DNA of 64,000 nt from Alopecurus myosuroides (Eukaryota > Streptophyta > Magnoliopsida > Poales > Poaceae): contig CM054061.1 of NCBI GenBank assembly GCA_028641055.1, positions 53,734,081 to 53,798,080 on the forward strand, written 5' to 3'. The notes under the pieces were generated by a model. It did no database searches. It had not been told where the DNA came from and saw nothing but the letters and a program-made list of their open reading frames with translations. Below, piece after piece: positions 34,540 through 45,515 of this stretch (position 1 is its first letter; each line of letters opens with the position of its first letter). The position numbers were made by a program, and so were the translations under genes.

Positions 34540-35369
34540 TGTAACATCCCAAGTATGAAAAAAACCACTCCTAGCATGTTTGATTCTTGTTTTATTTAAT
34601 TTTTGCATCATGTCATCATACTCATTGAATTGTTTGCATTTGTTTTGCATTTGTTTTCATTTGTTTTGCATCTGTTTTCAATTGTTTTCTATTTCAAATT
34701 CAAACCAATATTCAAACCTTTGTTTCATACTTGTTATGTTACAACTTTTCAAATAAAAAGTTCAAATAAAAACAACCAATTGTTTCCAATTAATCCATAA
34801 GCTTCAACTATTAAAAATGGTGGCTTTTAATCAATCAATTAATTTAAATGTTATTCAAAATTCAAATCACATTTCAAACAACACCCAATTTGAAAATTAT
34901 GAAAATTACCAAAACATTCTAATCTTTTGTTTCCATTTATTTCAAACTAAAGGTTCATGCCATTTAAATTCTTGTTTTTAATAAATCAATCAATAATCAA
35001 ATTAATTCAAATTTGAACCAAATTGCAAACAGCAAGTTATTTTGAAATATTTGGAAAACAGAAATTGGCAAGTGTTTGATGTTGACCTAATTAACTCACC
35101 CAAATTTTTCTAAATTTTTCCTAACCCTAAAACTCATCTATTTCTTCCATTTTCCATTTCTGCAAAAAAAAACAGAACAAAATTTAAAAAAGGAAAAAAA
35201 CGCTTCAGAAGGGGGGGGGGGAGCAACCGGCTCAGCCCATTTCCTTCTCTCCCTGGCCCGCATACCGCTTCGCCCCCCTCCTCCTTTTCTTCCCACGGTA
35301 CGGCGCGCATCCGCCGTAGCCACGTTGGCGTACGGCGGAGCAGACGGCCAGCAGCGCCTGCGCAGCCCT

Positions 35370-35377
35370 ATAAGAAC
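35370..35377 (+). promoter_or_regulatory. TATA box in 3' LTR
   Basis: TATAAGAA, identical in context to the solo LTR copy; in the 3' LTR it could drive read-out into the RLG-A flank. Confidence 0.5.
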
Positions 35378-35900
35378 CCTACCCGAGCCCCCGTGCAGCC
35401 CTAGCCACCTACCCTACCTCCTCCCTCGAGCTCCGCCGCCGTTTCCCCCCTCGCTGCAACCACCCACCTCTCTGTACCTCGCCGGAGAGCCCACCTTCTG
35501 AATCCGCCATGGCCGCCGCCGTTCCCATACCCCATCTCCCTCGCTGACCGCGGGGATCGAGCCACCGCACCTTCGCCGACCTCCTGGACACCTTCGTTGA
35601 GCACGAGGGGACCTGCAGCACCGCCGCCGTCCGTGCCATCGCCGTCGAGCTCCTCCCTCTGCAACCCTCCCAGTGATCACCTCCTCCTCCTCACCGTGCT
35701 CTCCTTCCTCCTCTCTGCCTTGTGCAAGCACGCACTCCTCAGCACCAGCACGCACGATTCCACGAGTCTAGCAGCGCAGCAGCTCGCCGCCGTTGCGCCA
35801 CCGTCGTTGCTCTGTCAAAGTTCAGAAGTTTTTCGTCAGTTAAAAATTCAGTGTCGTAACTGAACTATAACCTGTTTGTGTGTGTATTACTGACAGAAAC

Positions 35901-35966
35901 GATTCGAGCACCGCACTGGTTGCAGTGCTAGCGCTCGCGCGGCAGTGCGCGGGTTCGAGCCCTGGC
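35901..35966 (+). promoter_or_regulatory. tRNA-like block in 3' LTR
   Basis: Same block as at 18365-18430, with B box GGTTCGAGCCC at 35952-35962 intact. Confidence 0.5.
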
Positions 35967-38900
35967 ACCCGCGGAATAAAATCCACTCTTTTGCGCAGCG
36001 CACTGACAGGGTGGCCCCCCCTGTCAGCTGCTGTGTGGCACTGCTGCCACGCGTGCGTCCACGTTGGCGCCTGGGGCCCTCTGTCAGTGGCATTGGCTGG
36101 CCACTGCGGAGTAACAAAAGAATTCAACCTTTTTCTTTTTCAGTTTAAATCCTTTTTAATCACAGATTGGTCCTTAAATTTAAAAAGCTAATAACTTTTA
36201 TTTTACAACTCCAAATAATAAAAGTAAAATATGTTTGTTGAACCAAATTTAATTATCTATCTATTTAAACCATTTGTAATCTGTTTTGAATAATTCAAAT
36301 GTATTCAAATTTTAAATTCAAACAATTCATTTGAAATTTGAATAATTGCATAACTAATTCATACTTAATCCAAATAATGCAAATAAAATATGTTTTCCAT
36401 GCTATTTCAAACCACCTTTTCAAATATAATTTTTGTTTCATGGTTTGAATAATTAAAATTGCTTAAATAATTTAAACCTTGTTTAAATCATTTAAATTTG
36501 CTAAATTCATAACTTGCTCAAATTAAATTATTTTTGAACATGCAAAATATGTTTTCAAACTAGAAAAGTATAAACTTTTCAAATATGAATTTGAATTTAT
36601 GTTTTGAACAAATAAAATTCCATTAATATTCATGCTTGTTTTAAATTCATTTAAAACTTGTTTAATCTTGTTTAATTCATAATTAAATCATTGTAATTCC
36701 TTTTTCAATAATTGAAACATGTATTCCACCTAAAATTGTGTGTTCTTTTCAACTATGAATTTTGTTATTCATTTTGAACAATTTAAAGTGGTGAAAACAA
36801 CAAATAATTGTGCAACACCTTTTAGTAACCAAAAATTCCCTAACTTAATAAATAAATTTCTAAATTGGTAAACCTTATTTCCAATTGATTCTATTGTTGT
36901 TATTTTGTTGTTTTCCTAATCCATGCATCATGCTAATTCACTTACACCTGTTGGTTAGTTGTAAACCAATTGTTTCAACTATAATTCCTGGGCTTTTCAT
37001 ATGCAACTCAAATTGCATATGGGTCCAATTAAATTGTGTTACCATGTCAACTAGTTTATTTTGATGCATCCATTAAATTGACATGCATCATCCCATGATT
37101 GTGCACTATGCCATGTTATTTATTGTTTATCTCTTTGCGTTGTTTGTTTGCTTCTCCTCGGATAGACGACGACGTTGAGACAGACGATACTTACGACACC
37201 CCTTCTGAGGATCTAGCTCAGTACCAGGCTGCTGAGTTTGCAGGCAATTTATCACTCACATGAACCACTATGTTCCTTTCAACATTGGTTACCGATACCT
37301 TCCGTTGTCTATTTCTGCTAGCCATATGTATCGTTGCTTCTGTTACGAACCTATCACATGATACCCTGAACCCTGATATTGCCTCACCTCCACTCCTATA
37401 ACCCCGTTGCTTGAGCCCGTGTCTTACTAGCATGCTTAGGGTTGTTTCTGCTCGAGTCTGTTACCCGTTACTTCCTGTTACTATTTCTATTATGTTCTGG
37501 GGCTCGATGTTAAACAACAACCTGTTAATTTTGAGGTAATAATAATTTGCTGATAAGGCACCGGCAGGAGGCCCGGCGTGGTTTTGAGGCCTGCTAGTGT
37601 CGACCCTAATTAGGAAAAGGGTCTTGTCTACTGATCCATGATGAGCGCACTATCCGCATGTGGGAAGCGTGTATGGGCGCCCCCCTCAATTTGATTCGAT
37701 TCACATCTCGTCCAAATCGCCTCATTTAGTTCGGGTTTTCCATTTGCCGCACGCATATGCAGGTACGAACCCGAGGCCAGGGTGGAACTTTTGTAGTCGG
37801 CATTTAGGGAGACACGTTCTTAGAGTGCTATGAGGGTCCCCTTTTCTTCGTGGGGCTTGATTAGCCGTGCGCTCACTGCACGGGGTTCTTTGGGCTTGAT
37901 GCGAAGAAGAGTTGAGTTGTGTAGAGTGCCTCGCTTGGTGGTTTGATTCCCGTCTGGCGGGATATTCTTACGTGTACGGCCAAATTGGTGCACCCCTGCA
38001 GGGATAAATCTTCTCGAGAAGCCGTGTTTTCCGCGGTTATGGTTAACTTGGTGAAAGTACTGGCTAACAAGTACTCAGAACAACTTACACCTAACTAATG
38101 ATAACTTGACTAGTAATAGCTTTATTGCCACAATAACTTGATCCATCACTAATCCAACTGTGTGAGTTATCCTCGGATTGCTTCTTTGGATAAGGGGCGA
38201 GATCCAGGATGGGTTTGTTTGGTGGTTAGCTATAGTTGGTTACGATACGCTATCTTATCTTCTTACTGTTAGCCGGAAGTGGTAGTAACTCTGTAGGTGT
38301 CCAGAGCAGCCAGTTGCAGCATATTTTATATCCCCTTCTTCCGTTGAACCCAAAGCATGTGTGCTTGGTGTTGACGGGTTACACTTTGGTGAACTGTGAG
38401 TCTTGCTTGCCAGTACGTTTATGTACTGACCCCTTTGGGGCTGTGGTTTCCGCAGACTACGCTTACGAGGATCCCCGTGACGGCTACTACGTGGAGTTTG
38501 ACGAGGCTGCTGACGAGTAGATAGCGGACCCGGGCAGGATCCGAGACTACGTGGATGGGCTCCGTCTTCTTTTCATTCCCGGCTTCTTAAGCCTATTTGG
38601 ATTTGTCTGTACTCAGACCCTTTGAATGCTTCCGCTGAGATGTAATGATGTTATGTTGGGACATGTGTCCTCTGGATGATTGTATTTGCTATCTCTGCTC
38701 TAGTGAGAGCTATTTGCAACTTAGTTCCATCTTTTGTGTCTTAGAGATATGTTGTGTTATCATTCTGTTAAACGCCGTTGACGTACCATGTGTGTATGGT
38801 ATGAAGTACGTCAATGGTAGTATCCTGATTTCTATGGAATGGTTTACGTAGACGGTGAACAGTAGGGGTTGGTTGTCACACCTACGTGTGTTGGCCTACT

Positions 38901-38991
38901 CGTAAGAGATGCAGGTGCCGGTAAGCCCCGTAATCCAATCAACTACTGTTCAACGGAACTGCGAGTATCCTCTAGAAGTCCGGGTGCGACG

Positions 38992-40811
38992 GATGTGATG
39001 TGTTGTTCTTGCTGTTTATGTAATAGAAACAGTGAGGTATTCTTTGTGGATGAATTCTGGGAATCAATGGAAGTATAGATGCGGCTGGGATGTGTGTATG
39101 TGGAAGAATAGTGGCTGGTCCTGTTTATATAGTGTTCCAATAGTGCTTCAGTCCTGTTTTGCTGTTGTTGAGGGCTTGACAACACACAGGCTGCATGTGT
39201 TGTGTGAGCTACTTGCAGGTGGCCCTCTTTCTAGTGCAAGTGGACAAGTTGGGTTTTGGTTACCTCATGAGCAAGCTACGGCTGCTCCTCTCTTGGCTTA
39301 TTTGACTCCATTATTGGTGCTACTGACATGTCCTAATTCACCCCTCCTTGTGGCATAGTCGGTTTTTCCAGTCTCTCATTTTGGTTATCTTAATTTTTGA
39401 CTTGCCAAGTGGCATTAGTCACTGAATGACTGTGTAATTTCAGACTGGAAGGCTTTTGTCTTTTATTACTGGTCTTTGAATAAGGGATCAAGCTGAGGTT
39501 TAACTATTCGGGTACTTGGTCAAACAACAGTAATTAATGGCTTAAGTTCTTGTTGGTAATTAATACCAACAGAGAACTATTTGGAAATTCAAATGTGAGC
39601 TTTCTCTTGTGTAGAATTTAATATGTGGAGCTAGTGTTATATTACTTGGTTTTCAGATTGCATGCTCTTAGCTTGAGTTGATTGGTTTCCTATATGTCCC
39701 TGTTGTCTAATGATAATGTCTCATTGATGCTTTCTGTTGCTTCTCAAGGACATGGATATATTCTGGTTGCACTTGTCCCTTATTGCCTTAATGTCTCATG
39801 ATCCAGGATGATCCACTTGTCCTAACTTATCTGATGGCTTTAATTGATCCATTCCAAGGATTGTAGGAAGTCTGGACTAGTTCCCAGATTTCCAAATGCT
39901 AGCTCCAATAACAAATTGCATCTCCTCCGGAGATGCAAACATTTTAATCCACAACAATTTCTTTATGCCATTGTAGTTTTTGTTTTGCAGGACATGAAGA
40001 TTGGGAAGACCGAGATTAGCAGATAAGATGATCAAGATAAATGAAGATGATGATCAAGATTTATATTAGGATTTTATTTATTTCTTGTGTAATTTTCTTT
40101 CCTTAGGATGAGATATGTATTTATTCCATAAATGATGCAAGATTATTTATTCTTTCCATTTCCACTTGTGAGATTTGAATGAGGTCATATTTGTATATGT
40201 TTACAAATATTTTGGAACATTCAATCCATACGCATTCTGATATGTGTTTGATATGAGAATTTGGGAGGATGTATGCATGTGTTGTAGCCAATACACTATA
40301 GACCTTTTATGCTTGAATTGGACTCTTCCAAACATATGCATTGATGGTTGTTATTTTAGACTCTCCTACGATCATGCTATGCATAGATGATTTGGTCTAA
40401 TTGAGTTTAGAAGATCCATAATTAAAAAGGTCAGGTCCAGGTTTGCAAATGCTATGATCCATCATTTGAATCTGATCCAAAGAAATATGATTGAGTCTAT
40501 ATAGTGTTTGAATGAGATTAAGATCATTTTGTAGGGTTGAGGTCAAGTGTCGATAATCCTCATCGGTTATGTCCAATTTTAATGACTCGACAAATTATTC
40601 GATTGACAAACTAGTTGGGTTAAAGATCATATCGAAGTTGGACACACTCTTGCAGATGAACTAGCTCTAATTCATCAATCATGGAGAACCTCGATCACTT
40701 TGCATCGTTTAAACCTTCGCGCCAAAATTTCCCGTATTTTTAGATGCATGCTATGCAAATGCACATATTATATTTAGATCCTTATAATCTCCCAAACACT
40801 GGGATGTTACA
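38992..40811 (-). repeat. RLG-A right LTR, segment 3
   Basis: Begins with the GATGT duplication and matches the left LTR from 3656 to its end at 5473, finishing GGGATGTTACA. It joins segment 2 (to 16995) once RLG-B is removed. The next bases are LINE sequence, so this is the outer edge of RLG-A. Confidence 0.75.
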
Positions 40812-41757
40812 ATGACGACTCCAGGTTTCGACGGCAGAGGGTGCAGAAATAGTTGTTTGGCCAGCCACGCCGCTGTAGCCGGTCGGCGCACCAAAGACGG
40901 TTCTGCAGCAGGAGCCAGGCGAAGACCTTGTGCTTGGGCGGTGCCCAAGCTTTCCAAACAGTGGCCTCCATGCTGGAAAGAAGACGACCCTCGAACGGGA
41001 AGCGGTAGGTTGACTTGGCGGAGTAGACACCGGACGCGTTAATTGTCCAGGTGATGGAGTCGGGTGTTGTCCAAGACCCAGCGGTGGCCGATGAGCGCCT
41101 ATGCCACGTTGCGACACTTGCGCTTGGAGTTGGCGTACAGTAGGGGGAAAGCGGCTCGGAGAGGGCAGCCAGCCAACCAGTTGGACTCCCAGAAGCTAGC
41201 AGTGAGCTCGTCGCCGATGGAGACACGCGTGATGGCCGCGAATAGAGCGCGATCGGTGGCGTCGCACGGTGTTGGAGTGCCCACTCAAGGCTTGTCCGGA
41301 GCCCTCCACTCAAACCATAACCAACGAAGGCAGAGCGCTCGTCCCAACGCCTCCAGGTTCGGTAACCCAAGGCCCCCACGGCCTAACGGGGAGCATACTC
41401 TGGACCAGGCAATTTTGCGTAATCTTTGGTCAAAGACTCGATCAAACGAACCGAAATACGCCTTATATTCTGGAACGGGGGCAGTAGTAAAAACACGTCG
41501 TCCAGTCGGTGATTGCTCGCTCGTGCCCACAACGGTCGAGAACATGCACATTGAAATGACCCGCCCTTTATGCTGGCACGCGGGTCCGACAAAAACTGGG
41601 TCACCAACAGCGACACGGGCTACGTCCAAGCTGGGTAAAAGTATACCAGTCAACCAGGTATTTCTACGGAGGGATGGCCACGATTCGTTTGGACGCTTAA
41701 TCGGATGTCACAGAATTCAAATCAACGAGAAGCGGGCTGGTTCCTCCAGGATTTAAT
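40812..41757 (-). pseudogene. LINE reverse transcriptase C-terminal fragment
   Basis: The minus strand encodes the tail of a plant L1-type LINE ORF2. From right to left there is a segment with RKIAWSRVCSPLGRGGLGLP and NLEALGRALCLRWLWFEW (about 41415-41290). After a frame change comes the zf-RVT region with VYSAKSTYRFPFEGRLLSSM and KVFAWLLLQNRLWCADRLQR, running to 40812. The frame is cut at 40811/40812 by the RLG-A LTR, and its 3' continuation is missing from the other side of RLG-A. It is 5' truncated and frameshifted, hence dead. Part of the upstream stretch is a MITE piece. Confidence 0.85.
41411..41485 (-). mobile_element. Half Stowaway-like MITE fused to LINE
   Basis: On the minus strand this begins CCCCCGTTCCAGAATATAAG and matches the well-known grass MITE end (normally CTCCCTCCGTTCC). 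Only one end is present; the sequence passes directly into LINE coding sequence at about 41411. Confidence 0.6.
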
Positions 41758-41889
41758 CTTTAGATATTTTAGCAGTTAGCATTTTGCAGAAGTAAAACAA
41801 ACCACCACATGATATCTTTGGGCGTATATGTCATTTAAGCCAGGACAAACATACTTCCAGTGTTGATTAACCAATTCTGCAAGCACATA

Positions 41890-42066
41890 CTTCCTAAGTA
41901 TCGAAATGTAAATTTTTTTACCGTTTACTAGACAACATGTATCTAGACATATTTAGTGCAAAATGCAAATGAATCTACACACTAAAACATGTCTAAATAA
42001 AAAACATGTCTAGATATATTTTGTCTAGAAAACGCTAAAACATTTTATATTTTGATACGGAGGGAG
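41890..42066. mobile_element. Stowaway MITE, diverged
   Basis: The right end TTGATACGGAGGGAG next to TA (42067) and the left end CTTCCTAAGTATCGAAATGT after TA (41888) are inverted copies. The interior is largely palindromic around ACATGTCTAGA words. The left end has several changes. Confidence 0.75.
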
Positions 42067-42166
42067 TACATGACATACTTATACTCGTGGTATGAAGCTG
42101 AACATATCTCTCATTCTTCTCTTTGTCACTTTTCTTGTGTCCCTGTGGTGAATACTGAATTACAAT

Positions 42167-42386
42167 AAAAGAGTAAGTTTATTTGTATTGACCTACGACT
42201 TGTCCTAGGATAACTCCCTATTTTTTCTTCTTATTTAACAAAAATGACAACTGTTTTACCTCGTTGTTTAAAAAACCTTTACATAATTCTAAAAGAGTAG
42301 GCTTATTGTATTGAACTAGGACTTGTCCTACGAAAACTCTCTAAAATTTCTTCTTATTTAACAAAAATAGTAAGTCTTTGGCCTCG
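42167..42386 (+). repeat. Direct duplication upstream of inhibitor gene
   Basis: Two diverged copies (42167-42263 and 42291-42386, period about 124) share AAAAGAGTA, GACTTGTCCTA, TTTCTTCTTATTTAACAAAA and a CCTCG end. They lie about 250-460 bases before the TATA box of the protease inhibitor gene. Confidence 0.7.
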
Positions 42387-42630
42387 AGAAAAAAAAAAAT
42401 CTCGGCGCCTAACTTCACTGGCTCGGTCCAAGCTAGATGGCCGCACGCGTACTTTCACAACGATATATGCACATGGAAAGAATCCTTGGAGAAGTACAAG
42501 ATGGAGAGCAAAGCGTTGAACGAACAAAATGTCAATACCTTCTCTTGTAGGCAAAGGTGGCCAAGGCTCACATGCTGAAGCGTCGCATTGTCAAACATGC
42601 CGAGCTCATCCGATCTACTCCCAACTAGCC

Positions 42631-42638
42631 TATAAATA
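42631..42638 (+). promoter_or_regulatory. TATA box of inhibitor gene
   Basis: TATAAATA is followed at the expected distance by a CA-rich leader (about 42660 onward). It sits about 235 bases before the chosen ATG, the remainder being leader and probable intron. Confidence 0.7.
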
Positions 42639-42719
42639 GAGTCTCCATGGGATCCAATCCATAAACCAAAACAGCTGGACACTGCAGCAAGCCGAACTAC
42701 AGGTTCCAGCTACGTATAC

Positions 42720-42847
42720 AGGTTTGCATGTCCTTGTAGCAAATGTATCCTAAATTCTATCCTCTTTTGATTGTGTGCGTGTTGTTCTTTATATTTCCAT
42801 CTTCACTAACACCCCAGTGTCTTTCTACATTTTCTGAAAAGCTTCAG
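42720..42847 (+). other. Probable 5'UTR intron
   Basis: ACAG/GTTTGC at about 42720 and a T-rich tract ending AAGCTTCAG at 42847 fit donor and acceptor sites. Removing it would eliminate the hydrophobic in-frame extension beginning at ATG 42743 and place ATG 42866 as first start codon. If it is not spliced, the 41-residue extension would resemble a signal peptide, which is the alternative reading. Confidence 0.45.
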
Positions 42848-42865
42848 GCCTTCGATTCTGCGAAA

Positions 42866-43069
42866 ATGTGTGACGCGAAATCGTCGTGGCCAGAGCTGTT
42901 GGGGGCGCAGGCCGCAGCGGCAAAGAAGAGGATCACGAGAGACCGCCCGGACCTGCAGGTCTTCATAGTGCCCGCCGGTTCCATGGTGACCGCCGATGTC
43001 AACACCAAGCGCGTCCGTATCTTCGTCGACACCTCCAACAAGGTCATCAAGGTCCCCAGCGTCGGCTAG
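42866..43069 (+). CDS. Potato inhibitor I family serine protease inhibitor
   Basis: A 67-residue protein starting MCDAKSSWPELLG has the full architecture of potato type I inhibitors such as barley CI-2. It has the SWPEL start, the helix AAAAKKRITRDRPD, the strand LQVFIVPAGS, the exposed binding loop VTAD, then RVRIFVDTSNKV and the C-terminal VPSVG. By alignment to CI-2 the scissile bond is Ala-Asp (P1 Ala), suggesting elastase- or subtilisin-like targets rather than trypsin. The conserved loop-anchoring Arg residues (RVRIF) are present. Such proteins block microbial or insect serine proteases and are often induced by wounding or infection. An alternative upstream start at 42743 would add a signal-like peptide of 41 residues. 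TATA box, leader and poly(A) signal are all in place, so this is the one gene in the window I consider intact. Confidence 0.92.
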   Translation: MCDAKSSWPELLGAQAAAAKKRITRDRPDLQVFIVPAGSMVTADVNTKRVRIFVDTSNKVIKVPSVG

Positions 43070-43878
43070 GCAATGATGCGTGCTTTAGTCCATCAAATCG
43101 TGTCATGCCAGTGTGCTTGACGTGTCAGGAATAATGTTCTGCTTTCCTTATCTGCAAAGGCAACTACCTATTTTGTTTTGGTTTTAGAATGCGTGCAACT
43201 ACACAAGTTCTGCACCAGCTTCAAGTACCATCTCAATAAAAATGTCAACAACAGTCTCAACTGTATAATTTTTACAGTGGGGGAAGCAAGCCTCACAGCG
43301 AAAAACACTATCATAGTTACCGCAATAGTAGGTCTTCCAATCAGCACAGATGTCCTACCTATGACACAAGTACTTTCCAACTGGACTGGACAAAAATCAA
43401 GAGTTCAAAGTTGTTGGGCAAAATGAAAGTGCATAAACACAGAGCGATTCAACATGCTATTCAAACATCAGTAACTTTAATCTAACTACCAGTAAATAGT
43501 TCAGCTTAATCAACCAACAAGTGCAGCAAGCTTAAATAATGATTTCAGCGTATATCTTTAACAGCAAATAGACTTCATGTATTACTGTCCCTTAAATTCA
43601 GAAATAGGCCTCCAGTAGAAATTCAGCATCTTCCGTCAGAAATTTCAGAAATTGTATTTGCGGAGAGATGGCCATAACAGAATTCATAGCACTTCTAGCT
43701 TACATGACTACATAAATTAATATTGGTACTGGAATAGGTTCAAGAAAATTGGCCCTAAGCTACAGTCCATATATGGCACATAACTGAGAAGAAGCTGCAT
43801 CTGCATTTCTTTGTTTGTTTTACAGCATAAAAAGGTGCGACACTCGGAACCCAAACAAAGATAGCACCGACTACATGG
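43070..43878. other. Convergent intergenic spacer
   Basis: This holds the 3'UTR of the inhibitor gene and the region downstream of the F-box pseudogene. Frames of 60-80 codons on either strand lack any recognised feature. No repeat end was seen. Confidence 0.5.
43235..43240 (+). terminator. Poly(A) signal of inhibitor gene
   Basis: AATAAA lies about 166 bases after the stop codon on the coding strand, a normal distance for a plant 3'UTR. Confidence 0.5.
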
Positions 43879-45047
43879 CTAAAGCTGGGAGCTTTGAGAA
43901 GGATGCCACATAATGACAGTACTTGTCACCCCACTTGAGGCCACGCCGCCACGGTGGTCTTCTGGTTGAATATCAGTAAGTTCACCGGTGCTTATTTTGT
44001 ACAAACAAACTTTATCCCCTGGGTTGTCCAACAGGAGAAGACCATCTCTCTCCAGGTCAAGAGCGATGATATCATAGTCAAATTTCCTGGGGCGTGGGTC
44101 ATACCGACAAAGGTTGTCCCTTTAAAATGCATGGCTCATGCTGAGGCGGTACTTCAGGCTCCATTCATAAGGCTCATCAACATCAAGACTCCAAACAAGA
44201 ATTGTACGAGCATCCTCCTCTGGAAATGCGTAATGCAAGGCCCCTGAAGATTGGCCGAAGCAACCTTGGCAAGACCTAGCCAGAAAACCGACATCTTCAT
44301 GCGGCAACTTAACAGTCCGAAGAGTGGGCGGAACGCCAGAGCTAATTCCCTCCAAGCTCTTCAGTACTAGAATCTCGCTCAATTGTGGCTGCACATACAA
44401 TGTTCCATCTATAAACAGGTGTGGTTGAGAAACTATTGTCCCAGAGAGCCATGATGTATCATCCGCAAACCAAGTGGAAAGATCAGACGAGAACACGTGA
44501 AGTTTGACTGGGCCAAATCCCAAGCGGCGGGGACTCAGCCGCTGAAAGTTGAAGACATAGAACTTTGCCGACCATGAAGGGCTGAAAGCCAAAATACTCG
44601 TATTGTAAAAAGGGTCATAATCACTAGGAGGGGTATCAGGGAGCATCTTCCATTCTCGTGTTGCCGGATTGCACACGATGAAGCGGCAAATACCTCGAGG
44701 AGTATTGCTGCTCTTGTACTTACAAAGGACTAGGCCATTGCAAGAATCCATCAGCTATAATTCCTCATATTGTGGTAGGAAACTAAGAGTTTCATCAAAT
44801 TCCTTATCATTGTGGGGCAGGCTAGCAAGCTTGATAGAAAGGTTATCAGGGTTACATGGCGTTGGTACAGAAGACCTGTCGGAATTTTCAGAAGCTTTTT
44901 GCAGTAGTGTGGATCAGAGGAGAAGGCAAGCCAGTCCTTGCAGACACATTTGAAGCGGTAAAAAGACTTGAACGGCAGCCGGGAGAGTACCTCCATTACC
45001 AGATCATCAGTTAGCCTAGGAGCGGGAGAATCATTCTCAGGGTCCAT
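43879..45047 (-). pseudogene. F-box protein pseudogene
   Basis: The frame starts MDPENDSPAPRLTDDLVMEV, and the F-box follows directly (LSRLPFKSFYRFKCVCKDWL, about residues 19-38). An F-box-associated repeat region follows, including DSCNGLVLC, FIVCNPATREWKMLPDTPP and a C-terminal part with IIALDLERDGLLLLDNPGD, LYKIS and a TAG at 43881-43879. Three lesions are visible: a single-base loss near 44851-44858 (the frame shifts after LLYQRH), TAG at 44757-44755 just before MDSCNG, and TAA at 44124-44122 after SHAF. Intact relatives act as substrate adaptors of SCF ubiquitin ligases. Total length (about 388 codons) is normal for the grass family, so it is a full-length but dead copy. A small chance remains that the first stop is a genotype-specific allele. 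Confidence 0.88.
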
Positions 45048-45515
45048 GTCTTTATTGCAGTTTACTGAAAGGAAAATCTGATAATGTCAGAACAGCCAGG
45101 GGAGCAGTTTTTTAATCATGGAAACAAAAGGCATTGTAACATTATTCAATTATTTGAAACTATGTTCTAGTGGTAAAAAGCAGGTGCTACACAATTCATT
45201 TATTTCAAGTTCAAATTTATTGGGATAAGGATAGAAAAACAAGTATGAGATTGTTCCAAGAAAACAACTTACAGGAAACGTAGGAGCAGGAGAGCCATTC
45301 TCAGGGTCCATGTCTTCATGGTAAATTACTGAAAGGAAAATTTGATAATGTCAGGATAGCCACGGAATGGCGGAAGCTGTTTTTAAATCATGGATAGAAC
45401 ATTGTAATATGATTCAATCATCTGAAAACTTTGGTTTTACTGGGTACGAAGTAGTTGCTACACGATTTATAATCATTTAAATCCATTCCAAGTTCAGATT
45501 TATTGGGATAACGTG
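45016..45515 (-). repeat. Tandem duplication over F-box start
   Basis: Two copies about 264 bases apart (roughly 45016-45235 and 45280-45515) both contain GGGTCCATGTCTT, TACTGAAAGGAAAAT and TTGATAATGTCA-type words. The upstream copy carries its own ATG (45311-45309) and, after 13 codons, a GTAAGT donor (45272-45267). The downstream copy offers a TTTCAG acceptor at about 45065. Splicing between them meets TAA at once. Confidence 0.65.

Larger units (their letters stand above)
22543..38991 (+). mobile_element. RLG-B: chromodomain Ty3/gypsy element, 5' truncated
   Basis: The order is: 5' LTR lacking its first 2.9 kb (22565-23368 and 27778-28543), PBS (28546), extra ORF (29085-29900), gag-pol (30110-34501), PPT (about 34526) and complete 3' LTR (34540-38991), followed by GATGT. 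Integrase with a C-terminal chromodomain-like segment places it among plant chromoviruses, probably the Tekay/Del group. An inverted solo LTR is inserted in the 5' LTR. Three stop codons make it non-autonomous now, though the frame is otherwise uninterrupted, so inactivation looks recent. Confidence 0.88.
34540..38991 (+). repeat. RLG-B 3' LTR, complete
   Basis: The LTR runs from TGTAACATCCC to GTGCGACG; the last base is G where other copies have A. GATGT follows at 38992. It is 4452 bases and near-identical to the solo LTR at 16996-21456. It has a longer G run near 35211-35221 and other small length differences. Confidence 0.88.
3103..40811 (-). mobile_element. RLG-A: LARD-like LTR element, heavily interrupted
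   Basis: On the minus strand the order is 5' LTR (40811 down to 8222), primer binding site (8219-8208), non-coding interior, polypurine tract (about 5486-5474) and 3' LTR (5473 down to 3103). The two LTRs share more than 2.3 kb and both end in GGGATGTTACA on the plus strand, so the element starts TGTAACATCCC in its own sense. No gag or pol frame is present, which fits a large retrotransposon derivative. The 5' LTR is split by a Helitron and by RLG-B, and the interior by a Mutator-like MITE. The outer end of the left LTR and its flank are deleted, so the target duplication cannot be checked; the right flank begins ATGAC. Pairing of the two LTRs is an inference from the shared 2.3 kb plus correctly placed PBS and PPT. 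Confidence 0.7.

Noticed and set aside
44669..44953. 94-codon plus-strand ORF opposite the F-box gene
   Set aside because: It is antisense to recognisable F-box coding sequence and therefore a shadow.
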